Part shown: positions 35,321 through 47,368 of the stretch, piece by piece | How the letters are laid out: the number at the start of each line of letters is the position of its first letter | How positions within the stretch are numbered: position 1 is the stretch's first letter | NCBI GenBank assembly: GCA_933228895.1 | Contig: OW121846.1 | Span: 81,728,064 to 81,792,063, forward strand | Length of the DNA stretch: 64,000 bases | Source: Platycnemis pennipes | Taxonomy: Eukaryota > Arthropoda > Insecta > Odonata > Platycnemididae | Reading direction: 5' to 3' | Notes under the pieces: model-generated | Database searches by the model: none | What the model was told of the DNA's origin: nothing | The model's input: the letters and a program-made list of their open reading frames with translations, nothing else | Program-made: the position numbers and the translations under genes

Positions 35321-36831
35321 AAAGACTTGGTATGAGGGGAGATTAGTTACATGAAGCAGCCAGGTTGATCTTCCACTATCAATGAGTTTAGGGCAGAAGA
35401 TATTCTGATTAAGTGCAGGCACCAGGCACATGATACCTGATAAGCTAAGGATTAGGTGTGTATGTTATGGTGGATGGTTAAGTACACAGAATGACCATTA
35501 TTGGATAAATAATAGGCTTTTCCTCCAGCATAAAAAATAGATCTACAGAGCACTTAAGTTGGCTCAGGCTTAATTGCAGCATGATTACCTGATTTCCAGT
35601 TTAGTCGCTAAAATGTGAAGGTTTAATAAAGTACTTATTTGAGGGAGCCAAATTGACTGCCAAGGTCATTTGAACTATTTAAGGATAGGTGGGTAGAAGT
35701 AGGATTTTGTTGGAAATGGGGGGAAGATGGAGAGAAACCCAGCATCTGCATTAGCCAACTTGAATGAAAGGCAGCAAGGGGACCATAGTTTTAAGTCCCA
35801 TGTGATAGAAAGAGAACTGCACTCGGAGTACAGAAATTTTGAATCATCTAGAATCAAGCAGAAGATGGTGGAACTGATTTCATTGTGAAGAATTGTCTGC
35901 AATATTTGGCGGGTCAATGAATTTATTTATGGCTAGTCTTTATGCATTGCTGCATTCCATTATGTGTAAATGTTGTAGTTCATTATTTTGTATACAAGTT
36001 GGAGAGGAAAATCATGTCTAATTTCATCGAATAAATATATCCCTTATCATTTAAAGTTTGAAAAGCAATTTCATGATCTAACTTTTAGGTTGTCTCAACT
36101 TTTAAGGATTTAAATATAGCATGGCGACCTGCGGTGACCTGAATGATCATATTTATGTGACGTGGTAATTTTTAAAAATTCTTTCAGGTCGCTATTTTAT
36201 TCGATCATTGTGTTATTAGATATGTTGCAGCAAACTATGGACAGAATATTGTAGCTGAAAAAATGCATTGTAGGCTCATTCTTCATGAATCTTTAGCAAG
36301 CCATTTAATGTAGTAATTATTAGCATACCATTAATAACAGTGTCTAAAAGTTGTATGAATAACATCTGAGAGTAGTTTTCAGGCCCAGATGGTGGTTTTA
36401 GTGGTGTCCTAACTTTTAAATTAATTGAATATGTTTCATCAAATCCATGATGCCATAGTGCATGTCCTTACCTGTTAACATTTTCACACTTGAAGAGGTA
36501 TCCATAATTATACATAGCTTTGAAGTAGAATGTTAATGCATATTTTTTTAATAACTTACAATTGGTTACTCTATCTACTGTTAGTTAAAGCTCTATAAGA
36601 AAAATTTCTTCTTCATGAATGTTAAAAATTGATTCATTGGCACAGTGCCTGGATATTAAGTTGATCACGGAGCAATCGGCAGTGATGCTGTGGTAGCTAC
36701 AAAAATTAACATATGCTGTCTATGATAATGTGTTATGATGGCAGAAAAGTCATGTTTGAGTTTTACTGATGATCATATTCATCAGTTCTGTAAATGGAGT
36801 TAATATCTGAAGACCCTCTTTACTTTCACAG

Positions 36832-37243
36832 AAAAGCCATCAGTTGAGCCCAAGGATCCTGATGCAAATGATGAGAGTCTGCATTCTTCTTTTCAAATGG
36901 ACAGAGAGGAAGTAAAGATGATGGGGGAGAGGCAAGAAACATCTGAAGAGGGAGTGTCAAGATTGTGTGAGAAATTGGACTCTTTAGACATGAAAAGACA
37001 GTCTGGGGAATTTGGTAGTGGGTCTCACATTTCAGAGCAAAGTTTTTACAATGCACCCTCAGAATCTGAAAATGAAGAGCTGTTACTTCCTGAAGAAAAT
37101 GCTGATAGATTGCTGTCTGAGAACCAAAGGAGGGAAAAGAAAAGATTTTATATTGCTCAAGAGTTGATGTCTTCTGAAAGAGTTTTTGTGGATGCTTTGC
37201 GATTGCTCTGTATAGATTTTCGTACCGCAATTTCTAACGCTGG
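36832..37243 (+). CDS. FGD6: FGD exon: acidic linker and start of DH domain
   Basis: The acceptor TACTTTCACAG is followed by AAAAGCC; phase needs one incoming base. It encodes about 137 residues: an acidic Ser-rich linker (PDANDESLHSS, SENEELLLPEEN) and then the first DH helix, RREKKRFYIAQELMSSERVF and VDALRLLCIDF. That helix includes the conserved block where the glutamate of DH conserved region 1 contacts the GTPase (here ELMSSERVFV). The donor is TGG|GTAAGT at 37244, leaving two bases that join exon 39589 correctly (Gly). Confidence 0.85.
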
Positions 37244-39588
37244 GTAAGTTTATCTTTCTTTATTATTCTCTCTAATTTATCTTTTTTCTGAAGGGTTGAT
37301 TATAGAATAGAAGTGGGTACAAACAGCTGTTTACTTCCTGTGGGATCCATGGCAATGGAATTATGCTCTTCGTCTGTTTCCTGTTCTCCCATTGTTGAAA
37401 ATGTAGTACATTATCAATCTTCGACGAATTAAAATACATGGGTCGGATACATCACCTCACTGACTGGAAAGTCACTGAGTTGCTTACAGAATCCCTGGAT
37501 AGAGCTCCGTCGGTGTCAGAGGTCCAGTCAGTACAGAAATTTCACTGATCGGTAGGACTCCAAGAGCAACCAATCGGTACGGAATCAAGAAAATACAGAT
37601 TGACCCACCACTGGGATTAAAAAATATAGACTTGGTATTTGAATTTAATTGGATACTAATTTATGCATTCATTAGGATTCAATCAAATCCCTAAATCCTG
37701 GCACCACTCATAAAATATTTCTAATTTGTCTTTTCATTTGTGATTGTGTTGAGCACCTGGTTTGCACCTACCAATGTAGTGCAAAAGATATGAGTTACTC
37801 ATGAAATTTTTATAAGAAACCAGACTATTTAGGCTTTCACACACCTGCAACTATTATGTGGTGACTATATTCAGTTTTCAAGCATAAGAGTAGCCTGGTG
37901 GCAAAGGTTATGGCTCTTGCAGCAACCGCTCAAATTTGCCCTCTCACCATGACATTGTATACTCTGTATTTCTTACTTTCCGTGTTGTTGGTTTCTTGGC
38001 AGAAACAGGGCTTCGCAACAGTGAAAATCATTATCACCTGAAATTGTATTAATGGTCATTAAACCCACACCACAGTGAATATATTAATCTAATTTTCACC
38101 AAGACAATGATGATATGACTGTAAAATAACTGAAAAAACCTCAACAGTGCTACTCCCTTTTAGATTATTTTGCCTATGTTAAAAAGTAAAAATTTCTAAG
38201 TTATTTTAGAAACTAGAAATTCTCATCCAGATACATTTTAAATTGTTGAATGAGAAGCTACTGCATAGGAAATTGGATCTTTTGTCACTATCAAGTTATT
38301 AATAAAGTATAATTAGCAAATGACAGTCAATGGAAAATATTCGAGATATATTTCTATTAATTTTAATTATAAAAAAAAATAAATATGCTAAAAATTCTGC
38401 TGCCCATCAATGATTATTTTCCTACTGTTTTTGTCAACCTTTGATTCCTCTGAATCTGGAGGTAGGCAGTACAGTTGACCATCTTTAATCACATCACGCA
38501 TTTTAGATTGATTACGTCTGTTTCTGAATTAGTTTATCCAGCTCCGTTACTATTTGGCCAGAAATACTAACTAAGGCCTTCACCACCTTCTTCCATGCCT
38601 TCACTTTGATGCAATCAAAACCACGCGATCTAAATCTGCAATTAAATCTTCTTTCATAGTTTTTCTCTGTCATCCATTTCTTCGTGTTACTTTAACAGTA
38701 AAATTTTGAGGAATTTTCTTTAAGCTTCTTTATGTGTTATATTGTTGATAATCCCATGCAGTATGTTTTACTGAAATGACAAATGTTTTACTGATGCAAT
38801 GGCATCAAGCTTTTTCACAACTTGCACTTTTCTGCGATCATCAACGATTTGTACTGATGCCTCACACCTCTGCTGTTGCCACAACTGTGTAGATGAGAAT
38901 TTTTTTTTGGAGAAACACCAGCAGTTAACAAATAATTTTATCAAATTATGTCTGGTCAAACAAAAATGTGCACGCCATTGAAAGTGGCCGATCTGTAAAT
39001 TAATCATAGTCCGTCTCGGCTATGTCTTCAAATGTGTATGTTTAGTTCAAGTTGCAGAATAATTCCAATGTACATACACAAAGTACCAGAAATTAATATG
39101 TTTAAATTATTCTGATTCTCTGAATGGAAAAATTAACGTTAAGAATGGGTTAATATCTCAGCAGGTTATGTAGCAATGTTTCGGTAACAAAGTTTTGGCA
39201 TTTTCCACAAAGTACGGGCAGTTGGTCTGCCAAAATTGCCGGATTATGGGTGTTTTCGGATTAGGGATTTCTGGATTAAGGGTGCTCAACTGTATTTTGT
39301 CAATAGTACTCTTTTTTTCCCTCATGCAGGTGACTTCACTTTCAGCAGTTATACATGCAAGTGTAGCTGGGAGCCTTTTATGACTATTTGCTTATTTAGT
39401 AACTTCTCTTCAGGGTGGTGGAGTAAATACTTAGTGAATGATGAAAAGTGTAATAAAATCTCTTTCTACAGCTGTGTAATGACTTGTCATTTACTAGCAT
39501 TAGTCATGCATTCCAATGCTCCTGTATTCATACTGTTTATCTTCCATTATCTATTCAGCTTATTTTATTATTGTGATTATATTTGCAG
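37244..39588. other. FGD intron splitting the DH domain
   Basis: Holds a Tigger-like element at 38472-39292, about 300 bp before the acceptor. The remainder (37250-38470) includes a GC-mixed segment near 37440-37610 that I cannot assign. Confidence 0.6.
38472..39292. mobile_element. TA-flanked Tigger/pogo-like deletion derivative
   Basis: TA at 38470-38471 and 39293-39294. Inverted ends are CAGTTGACCATCTTTAATC and the complement of CAGTTGAGCACCCTTAATCC. The CAGTTGA start with TA duplication is a Tigger/pogo signature. Only vestigial coding remains, on the minus strand. It is 821 bp long. Confidence 0.7.
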
Positions 39589-40066
39589 AATGGAACAGAA
39601 GACTGAAATAATCTCCGAGTCTGATCTTTCTAAGATACTTCATAATCTTCCACAACTTCTGAGATTTAATGAGGATCTTTTACAAGATTTAGAAGAACGT
39701 ATTAGCAACTGGAATTATAATCAGAAAATTTCTGATATAATTGTACGGAAGGGTCCATTTCTTAAGCTTTATACATCATATTTTCAAAATTTTGAGACTC
39801 AGTGTCAGTATTTGGACGAATGTTGTGATAGCAATGCTCGGTTTGCACGAGTAGTGCGTGATTTTGAGGCATCACCTCGCTGTCAAAGGTTAGCTCTTAA
39901 GCATTTTATGTTGAAGCCTATCCAAAGACTGCCACAGTATCGCCTTCTTCTTGAAGACTATCTGTCAAAGTTAGACTCTGAATCGACTGATTACGAGGAC
40001 ACCAAAGTTGCCCTTGCTATTGTCTGTGATGTGGCTGATCATGCCAACAGAAGCATGAAACAGGGG
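39589..40066 (+). CDS. FGD6: FGD exon: main body of DH (RhoGEF) domain
   Basis: The acceptor TATTTGCAG is followed by A, which completes Gly. It encodes about 159 residues covering most of the DH helical bundle: IFSNI-like ILHNLPQLLRFNEDLLQDLEERI, IVRKGPFLKLYTSYFQNF, then LKHFMLKPIQRLPQYRLLLEDYL, the strongly conserved DH region 3 (the QR(I/L)P(R/Q)Y..LL signature), and VADHANRSMKQG. This helix binds switch regions of Rho-family GTPases and drives GDP release. The frame upstream of 39589 is open but is intronic. The donor is GGG|GTGAGT at 40067, phase 0. Confidence 0.92.
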
Positions 40067-41344
40067 GTGAGTGCACCATTCTTATTCTTGGTGTAAATAT
40101 ATATATTACTTCCCTTCATGTTAAACTGTCTTTAAGTAATTGAACTGAAATGACCCTATGAGTGAATGCTCTAGCAACAGAATGAACTTTACTTTATTTC
40201 TTGAACATTTTATTCTACCCTTATTAACCAGTTTTGTGTATTTATTTTACCAAAAAATGTGCTGAGAATTAGCCTTCATATCCTCCTCAGCTATGTTGCC
40301 ACTCATTAAATAGTTGAGTATTGCTATTTGAGTTTATGCTGCTTGAGGTTTACTGCTTGCCAGTATTATTTAAAGAATAATTTATTAAAAATATTGTAAT
40401 AAAGTGTATATTTTTTTCATGGGGGTGATTACTGGTTGTTGAGTGGGGAAGGGGAATGGTGGCTAGTAGAATGAAGGATATAATAAGTTTTTAAGGTGGA
40501 TAGATATTGAGAGTGTAAATTTGGTAAATAGGGGTGATTGAAAGGAGTCCAAAAAGCCAACTGAAATTGAATTACTGTATTTGACAGCATATAATATGCA
40601 CCAGCATATAGGATACATCCCTATATATGTAGAGCAAGTTTCTGAGGCTGTCCATTCACAGATAAGACCCGGGGGAAATTTTTGATCCATTTTTGGAAAA
40701 AAATGTCTTTTATGCCATTAAATAGATTTTTGTTAAAATAGTTTTTGTTTCCGAATAGTTTAGGAATGAGAACAATATTATTTTGGGAAGTTTCAAAATT
40801 TATCTTTGGGATTGTCATTTTCATTCTGCTGTAAAGAAACAGCTCCCACTCAATTTCTCACAGCAATGCTCTGCTGCGTTTATTGACAACTTCTATCCTT
40901 CAATCATTGTCTTTAACTTTGTCATATTTTGTTATTTTCCTGAATTATTATTGATAATTAAGGAATAATTAGTGAAATATTTGTTTGATTGAGATTAGTG
41001 TTAATTATTTGATCATATTAAAAATCTATTACTCTGACATTTATTCCGCTTATGATTGAGGTTGACTATTCTCAATGATTTTAAGTTAGCTAGAAAAGTA
41101 GGTGGGAAGTAATCACCTTCAAATTGCCGATATGGGTGTATACATCTGCAGTCCAAGTTTTATGATTATGGTATGATTTCAGTTGAGTCAATTGTCTTGC
41201 AACTTGAATGTTTCATTTCTTTTCAATCCATCGATAGTACAGATTTGAGGTTGTTAAGGTGTTACAAGATTTCAGTCTTGTTTTCAATTTGGTCATATGT
41301 TTTCTTTGAAAATAATCTTGTAATTGTTTATTTACTACCTACAG
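40067..41344. other. FGD intron between DH and PH coding
   Basis: AT-rich; 40570-40690 (TACTGTATTTGACAGC...) resembles a single MITE end. Nothing else recognised. Confidence 0.5.
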
Positions 41345-41482
41345 GATGCTCTTTCAAAACTTCTCCAACTTCAGTCCCTTTTGAAGAATTATGCTATCAT
41401 AACACCTGGTCGAACTTTTCTGAAGGAAGGAGAACTTCAAAAGCTCTGCCGAAAAGGAATGCAAAATAGGTACTTTATCCTG
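41345..41482 (+). CDS. FGD6: FGD exon: DH-PH junction and start of first PH domain
   Basis: Exactly 46 codons, phase 0 on both sides (CTACAG acceptor, CTG|GTGAGT donor). It encodes the last DH helix (DALSKLLQLQSLL), then YAIITPGRTFLKEGELQKLCRK and NRYFIL: the linker and beta strands 1-2 of the PH domain. The FLKEGEL.K pattern is characteristic of the FGD PH domain. Confidence 0.92.
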
Positions 41483-43899
41483 GTGAGTTCTTGTTTTGAA
41501 ACAATTTTTTTTTATAGCAGATGAATGTTTTTATGGTAACTCTTGAAGTTTATGTAAACGTCAGTTATACAACATGTTGTAAGGACATAAAATGCTTTTG
41601 CATAACCCCATTAGTCAAATACCAATGTTTTACTTGATGTCATTCTGTATTCTACCCACATCCTCCCTACCTCTCTTCCCTCCATCTTTAACCCTCCCTT
41701 GATATTCTTACATCCATCATGACTTAAAAATGCCATTGTCGTTCAACACCTGCTTCATTCATTTCCTCTTCCTTTACTCACATTTGAATGCATTGCTCAT
41801 TGACATAATATTGACATGGGCTGCTGAACATGCTCAGCAGTTCAGAGGGTTCTTCTATCAGGACCGTAGTACCAGTCTCTGAAAACATTTGCTCAGGATC
41901 CTCTAAACCTGCAGGCACACTCAAATACAGTGGACTCTTTTTTGCATGTTTTTGTAGGGACCTGAAATCCTGAACATGGTTACGAGGAAAATTTGCTGAA
42001 CAGGTTAGGCCTTCTCGTGTTAAGTTGAAGACGCATGTGTGAGTTGCATAATTTCCAGGGGAACAACATCGTGCCATCAAGTTAGTTCATTTCTGGTGTT
42101 AATTTATTGTAACAAAGTTTCATTTTCAATTGTTACGCCTCCCAAAAAAGTACATACGATATCTTGTGTTGATGCGCACTCAATAATGATGACAATATTG
42201 CCAAATAGCACGTTTTGTGTATACTGTATATCACGCAAAAGAGTATATATACACTCGACTTTCAGGCTTGATATCCCAAAAAAGGAAGAAGCGAAATTCA
42301 TAGAGAGCATATCAGCGTGTAGATACCTTAGCCTTTCGTTGAATGCAGGTACCAGACTTTTTTTAATAACTACTTTTGAAGCATGTTTTGGCAGTGAGTA
42401 TGAAAAGTGGCACATTTTTTAGAGTCGCCGAGGCCAGTGTCACTTTGGAGAGTGTCATAATAATATGAAAAGCACAAATGAAAGGAAATTTTGATAGGAT
42501 ATGAATCGTACTTTTGCCATGATGTCCTTTAAGTGTCAAATATTTACTTATATTCATTTAAGTTAATCCAGTCATTTTACCAAACTGGGTTTTCTTCGTA
42601 TGGTTGCAACATTGGAGGCATGCGACAAACACCTCAGTCTTCATTTAAAAGTTTCTAATGTGAATCCATTAACACCATAACACTTGACCATGCTGCGATA
42701 TTTGAATTTTATATTTTTGGAAAATGAGCTTGAAATGTAGGTGGAAACGCCGTACAATATATGAGTTGAGCAGAACAAACTTGAGTTGATGGCAGAACTT
42801 TAATTTTTGCTGCTATTTTAACTAACTTTCTTCGTACGTGGATTTTCATCTATTTTTCAGAGGAGGTTGAGCTTTTCACCTCAGGCTTTCCCATAGCCGA
42901 TTCGTAGCGCTTGTCTCACTTTTACTGTCACGAAGATAGCAGCCAAGTAAACAAATACGTGACTCGTTGGTAAGTCAGTTGAAGAAGGCGAGATTTCAAA
43001 ATTATATGTATTTAGATGATTTTCACCAAACAAATGCTTTCGCATAAAAGTATCGGAAAAAAAAGGAATACTCGAAAGCATCAAACTGTCGGGAAAATGG
43101 CCAATACCCGATACTCGCTATTGGTATCGGCCCAAGTCTACTAAGTAATTAATGTGTTGGCTCTATATCTTTGGAATCTAAATTCTAAGATGGAGAATTC
43201 TTTTCATTATGATACCAACCAGACTTTTTTTTTACATAAAAGACTTAAGCTGTGGTAATTGAGATAAGCAAAACAAATTTAATTTGTTTGTTCATACTGT
43301 TGTGTCCATGGGTAAATAATCACACCCTTCACATGAACAATCATTAGTTACTTATTTGAGGAATTTAATTCCACATAATCAATTCCCTTAACTTCTTTTA
43401 TGTTCATAAAAATGTAATCTCCACTTCAGTAATCCCCTTGCCATGGTTATTAATTGATCTGTTGTCAAGGGTTTCCAAAACTCGATGACAGAAAACCAAT
43501 GGACAGTCTGCACTTATCACATGCCAACTTCAAGAATCTTCGTGAACTTTCCACGTGTCATGTGAACATGTCACATTACAATACCGCATTAATTAAAATT
43601 CGGGATATTATACTACTTTCCATTACTCCCCTTGCATTTCAATTCCTGTGCATGTCCGGTGAGGGGAAACATACTGGAAGCAGCATAGAAATTGTGTGCC
43701 ATTGGTAAGAATCTTATATTTTTATTAATTTTTCATTCTTACACCAGAAATATTAATGTAAAAATACCATTATTAATCTGGCACCCATTTTATTTCCTTC
43801 CACCACTACTGATAGTACATTTCAGTAAGGTTCTATTTGTTAAAGATTCTAACTTTCCTTCTAAGATTTAAAAAGTAATTATCGTATATCTCATTTCAG
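41483..43899. other. FGD intron within first PH domain (2.4 kb)
   Basis: Unassigned. A hAT-like single end lies at about 43095-43141 (complement of TAGACTTGGGCCGATACC) but no partner end was found. Confidence 0.45.
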
Positions 43900-44075
43900 T
43901 TGAATGATTGCCTTCTGTATGCAGCATATGATCGGTCAGTCCAAGCCCCTGGCTCTCTAAAAGTGAATAATGTACTTCCTCTTGATGGTATGAAAGTTGA
44001 AATCCCTGTGGCAGAAGATTATACCAACGAATTCAGCATAATTAGCATCACACGTAGTTTTACCCTGTCTGCCAG
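43900..44075 (+). CDS. FGD6: FGD exon: core of first PH domain
   Basis: The acceptor TCATTTCAG joins the previous exon in phase 0, giving FIL-LNDCLLYAAYDR, the classic PH strand 3 (LFND.LLY). Strands 4-7 follow, with LPLDGMKVEIP and FSIISITRSFTLSA. The donor is CAG|GTATGT at 44076, with two bases carried. The PH domain next to DH usually orients the GTPase and binds phosphoinositides. Confidence 0.92.
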
Positions 44076-44152
44076 GTATGTATTTTTATTGTTTTGAGTT
44101 AATCATATCTATCAGATGCAACAATTTCACTTCATTTTTTTATTTGTTACAG

Positions 44153-44300
44153 CTCAGGACAAGAGAGGGCTGAATGGGTGAATGCTTTGCAGAAAGCAAT
44201 ACAGGATTATATGTCACGTCAGCAGACTTTCCTTCAGACGAAGTTGGCCCAGAGTAGTGCCAATCAAAAGGGAAATGAACATTTTCAACTTGGAACAGCT
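44153..44300 (+). CDS. FGD6: FGD exon: C-terminal helix of first PH domain and linker
   Basis: One base completes Ser, then SGQERAEWVNALQKAIQDY: the PH C-terminal helix with its invariant tryptophan (EWVNAL). A Gln-rich linker follows. The donor GCT|GTAAGT ends in phase 0. The next exon, over 9 kb away, starts the FYVE finger. Confidence 0.92.
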
Positions 44301-44674
44301 GTAAGTTACCTTTGGGATGTTCTTAATATCTTCATCTGTAGTTCTATATATTCATGTTTTATTTCTCTATCCTCAAAAAGGGCACATGCCATGTATTGCA
44401 TGGCTATTATTTTCATTAGGGAATTTATGATGAAATAATTATGCTATGTTTAACTGTATGAGCTAAGCTTAGGGTTACCACCTTGTGAGTGGTCATTTTC
44501 TGAAGATTTCTAATTTAGCCGCTGAGAAACCTTGGAGATTCTGGGAGGATAAAGTTAGAAATGCTTTTCTGATAAATTAACATTAAGCATGTGTTCATTA
44601 ATACTCTGAATTGTTGCAGTTAACTATAATAAAATACACAAACATCCATGCCCTAAAATTGAAAATTCTCCTCA

Positions 44675-44755
44675 AGCAGGAATTGAACCCACAACCTTGA
44701 GTTTGACAGGCGTCAAGAGCCTGTCAATCCACTGAGCCCAGGTTCTGAAATCCAC
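44675..44755 (-). repeat. tRNA-like SINE head, minus strand
   Basis: The complement of GGAATTGAACCC (44679-44690) gives box B. The complement of ACTGAGCCCAG (about 44731-44741) gives a box-A-like TGGGCTCAGT. The segment ACTGAGCCCAGGTTCTG is repeated near 44767. Confidence 0.45.
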
Positions 44756-45985
44756 TGATCCACCATCACTGAGCCCAGGTTCTGGCTATTATCGCAGGGA
44801 ACTAAATGAAAGTGATAGTAATTATCTGAAAATCACTATATTGATGGAGGTTTTTTGTATATTAAAATAATGAAAGAAGACTAGTGAAACTCTTTCAATT
44901 ACTAATTAAAGCAACTAATATTTGATGTATCTGATAATCCATCAAATATTATAGCCATCAGCATCCCATGAAATGTTGACATATGAAGAGAATCAATAAC
45001 AGCAGTGTAGAAGATAACAAAAACAATTAGAATACTTGTAATGTGAGTATGCCAGAATATTAAGGGGCAGTGAAGCTAGAAAACATAAAAGCCGGAAATG
45101 AGGAGGGTAAATATAGATATGTTGGGATGAAGTGAAGTAAAACGGAGGGGCAAGGGAGACTCTTGGAATTAGTTACCGAGTGGTAAGCAGAGGAGGAGAA
45201 GAGTCAGGTTGCCCAGCGGTCAGGAAAAACTCATGGAAAATGGGTTCGGAATTCTGCACCCAGAATTTGAGCAACTCATCCAGTCCATCTCGCCAATGGT
45301 GACTAAGCAAAGATTTGAAAAGGACAAACTCTTGAAAATATTCACTACTTTGTATCGATACTCCTCGTGGACTATAGTCGGTATTAAAATGTACTAAAAT
45401 CAGCTTAGCATGGATAATCAATCTCCAAAACTTCTGAAGGTCATTATTCCCTTTAGAATATAAAATTCCCTTGTTAACATTCGCTGAGTGAAGAGAAGAA
45501 CAAGGTATTTTAGAAGTAACTCGTAATTAAAACATTACTTATAATTCAGGCCTGACTGAATCCTGGCTTAGGTAGGAATTTGTTTTTGACGGGTAGGTTA
45601 TGTTTTCGAGGATTTTTCCTGGGGTTTTCTTAAATGTGTGAATCCGGAAGTATTCTACAACTCTTAGCCCGCAGGGGGAGACTCACCCCTGACCCGTGGC
45701 ATTGGATCTTAAACACCCGTCTTGAGGTAGTAGGTTGAGGCAGGTTTGGATATTAAGGGTCTTTGGGGAAATGGGTAGAGAAGAGATACGAATGTCCTAG
45801 GCCATACTAAGCATTCGGTACCCTTAATTAAGAAATGGACCTTCTTCGATTTGAGTGGGCATCTGGCTCCACGATATTCCAGTGTTCCACGTATTTTAAT
45901 GGGCCCTTATTGCTCAGATACCGCAGTGACAAATGTTAGTTGCCAGCCTGTGTCATCTCTCCCACATTACTTCTGTTTCGAGCTA

Positions 45986-47090
45986 CAGTGAAACACCCTA
46001 TTTAGAGTGGAACCTTTTTTATAAACCTCCAATTTACAAAATGACACCAATTTATGAACCATTCCACCGGTCCCGATTTTTGTATTTTGGAAAACCATGT
46101 AAAATGACCTCCGTTTTACGAAACCTCCATTTTACTGATTTACGAAGTGAGAGGCCGGTCCCTAGGAGTGATTGACCCCTGTTTTACGAAGTTTTTTAAA
46201 TGATTTTGTAGCACTGAACTCAGTACAATGGAATATCAATCGTTGTATACCGCAACAGGAGTAGCTGAAGCCAGATCGGTCATGTTGAGAGGGCCCTTGG
46301 CCCAAGTATTTTATATGGGAAAATGTGGAAAAATCGATTGTGAGCATAGTGCTTTTTGACATGCTTAAACTATAGTAAAAATCCCAGAGACTGATTATCC
46401 GAATCGCTATTCAATCCTAATTATATGATCCAAGGAAAAAATGTTCAGTTGCAGCAGCCAAGTTCATGCCATTATAAATTTGTAGAAAAATATTGACCAG
46501 TTTTTTTTTGGAATTCATGGTTGTCAGTTTCATTCACTTTTACACAAGTGAGTCTCCTAGCCTTAGGAATAACACCTATGCTATACAGAGAATCAATATA
46601 ATTGAGGTTAATTTTTAAATCCTTTCAATTTGTTGCAGATACACTGCACACACAGAATTTCACATAATATCTGTTGTTTTTTCCCTGAATGAGCAGATGA
46701 CTATTATTTGTTATAGAAATTAGTTTGATTTCGACCCTGACATAACTATTTGACAAGTTTAGTGCAGCAGTGTTTAATTGCATTGAAAGTATACTCGCAT
46801 TACTATTGCATTACCCATGAGTTTTAGTAGACATACTTTTGTCGCAGATAAAGCCTCTTGTGTGCACGATGTTCCTCCATGGACGTTGCTTCATGCTGAT
46901 CAAGGTGTTGCCAGGGCATGGGACAGTGTCACCGCAAAAACTATTTCCAACTGTTGGAGATCAGCTGGTTTTGGTGACACATCAGTTCTGGAGACAGAGG
47001 AGTTAGTGGAAGATAACCTCCAATAACCCTCTGATTTACAAAGCTCAAATTTTTGGGTCCCATCAACTTCATAAAATAGAGGTTCTACTG
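45986..47090 (+). mobile_element. Tigger-like element, internally deleted
   Basis: TA at 45984-45985 and 47091-47092. Ends CAGTGAAACACCCTATTTA and the complement of CAGTAGAACCTCTATTTTA are inverted. Near the right end (about 46900-46980, + strand) a frame encodes GVARAWDSVTAKTISNCWRSAGF, the C-terminal AW..VT..TI.NC(F/W)..AGF motif of Tigger/jerky transposases. The DDE core and DNA-binding domain are gone. Subterminal repeats (TTTACAAA, TTTACGAA) recur at 46030-46190. Confidence 0.78.
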
Positions 47091-47368
47091 TAGTCGGCAG
47101 CCTGCTGCACTGGGTTGGCTATGAGGCGGTGTGGTGTGGCTCGCGGTAGATCAAACCTCAAGCTGTGTTGCCTCCACAGCTCTTATTGCACTTCCAGAAC
47201 CCCAATCCTCTAGCGGTATTGCATCACTGCTGCCGACATGTTGAGACTTGAATGGTCTAAGACAGCAGCTCTTTACAGCCTCTACCTCTAGTCCAAGGGA
47301 CGAAGTTAAGTCTTCCGGGTCGTCGAACCCTTGTGCTTCTGATTACTTAAGTGCTCCATAGAGCTTGA

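Larger units (their letters stand above)
23859..36831. other. FGD intron 3 region (13 kb), probably hiding one small exon
   Basis: The phase imbalance at its borders calls for an exon of length 3n+2 somewhere here, which I could not identify by eye. Recognised contents are: a GC-richer block at 25550-25800, a non-LTR RT remnant (26560-27300), a MITE (27319-27671), nested hAT elements (27962-31145), a tRNA-like segment near 33440, a ribozyme-like foldback (33691-33968) and a minus-strand RT remnant (34130-35320). 31160-33400, 35320-36800 and 23860-25500 show nothing I can assign. Confidence 0.55.

Noticed and set aside
36897..37230. Minus-strand open frame overlapping the DH start exon
   Set aside because: It is the antisense shadow of a well-supported coding exon.
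39236..39588. Open frame upstream of the main DH exon
   Set aside because: It crosses a Tigger-like end and a good acceptor; the joined phase with the previous exon is exact at 39589, so the upstream part is intron.
43095..43141. hAT-type right end (complement of TAGACTTGGGCC)
   Set aside because: No left end preceded by CTAAGTAA could be located in the preceding sequence.
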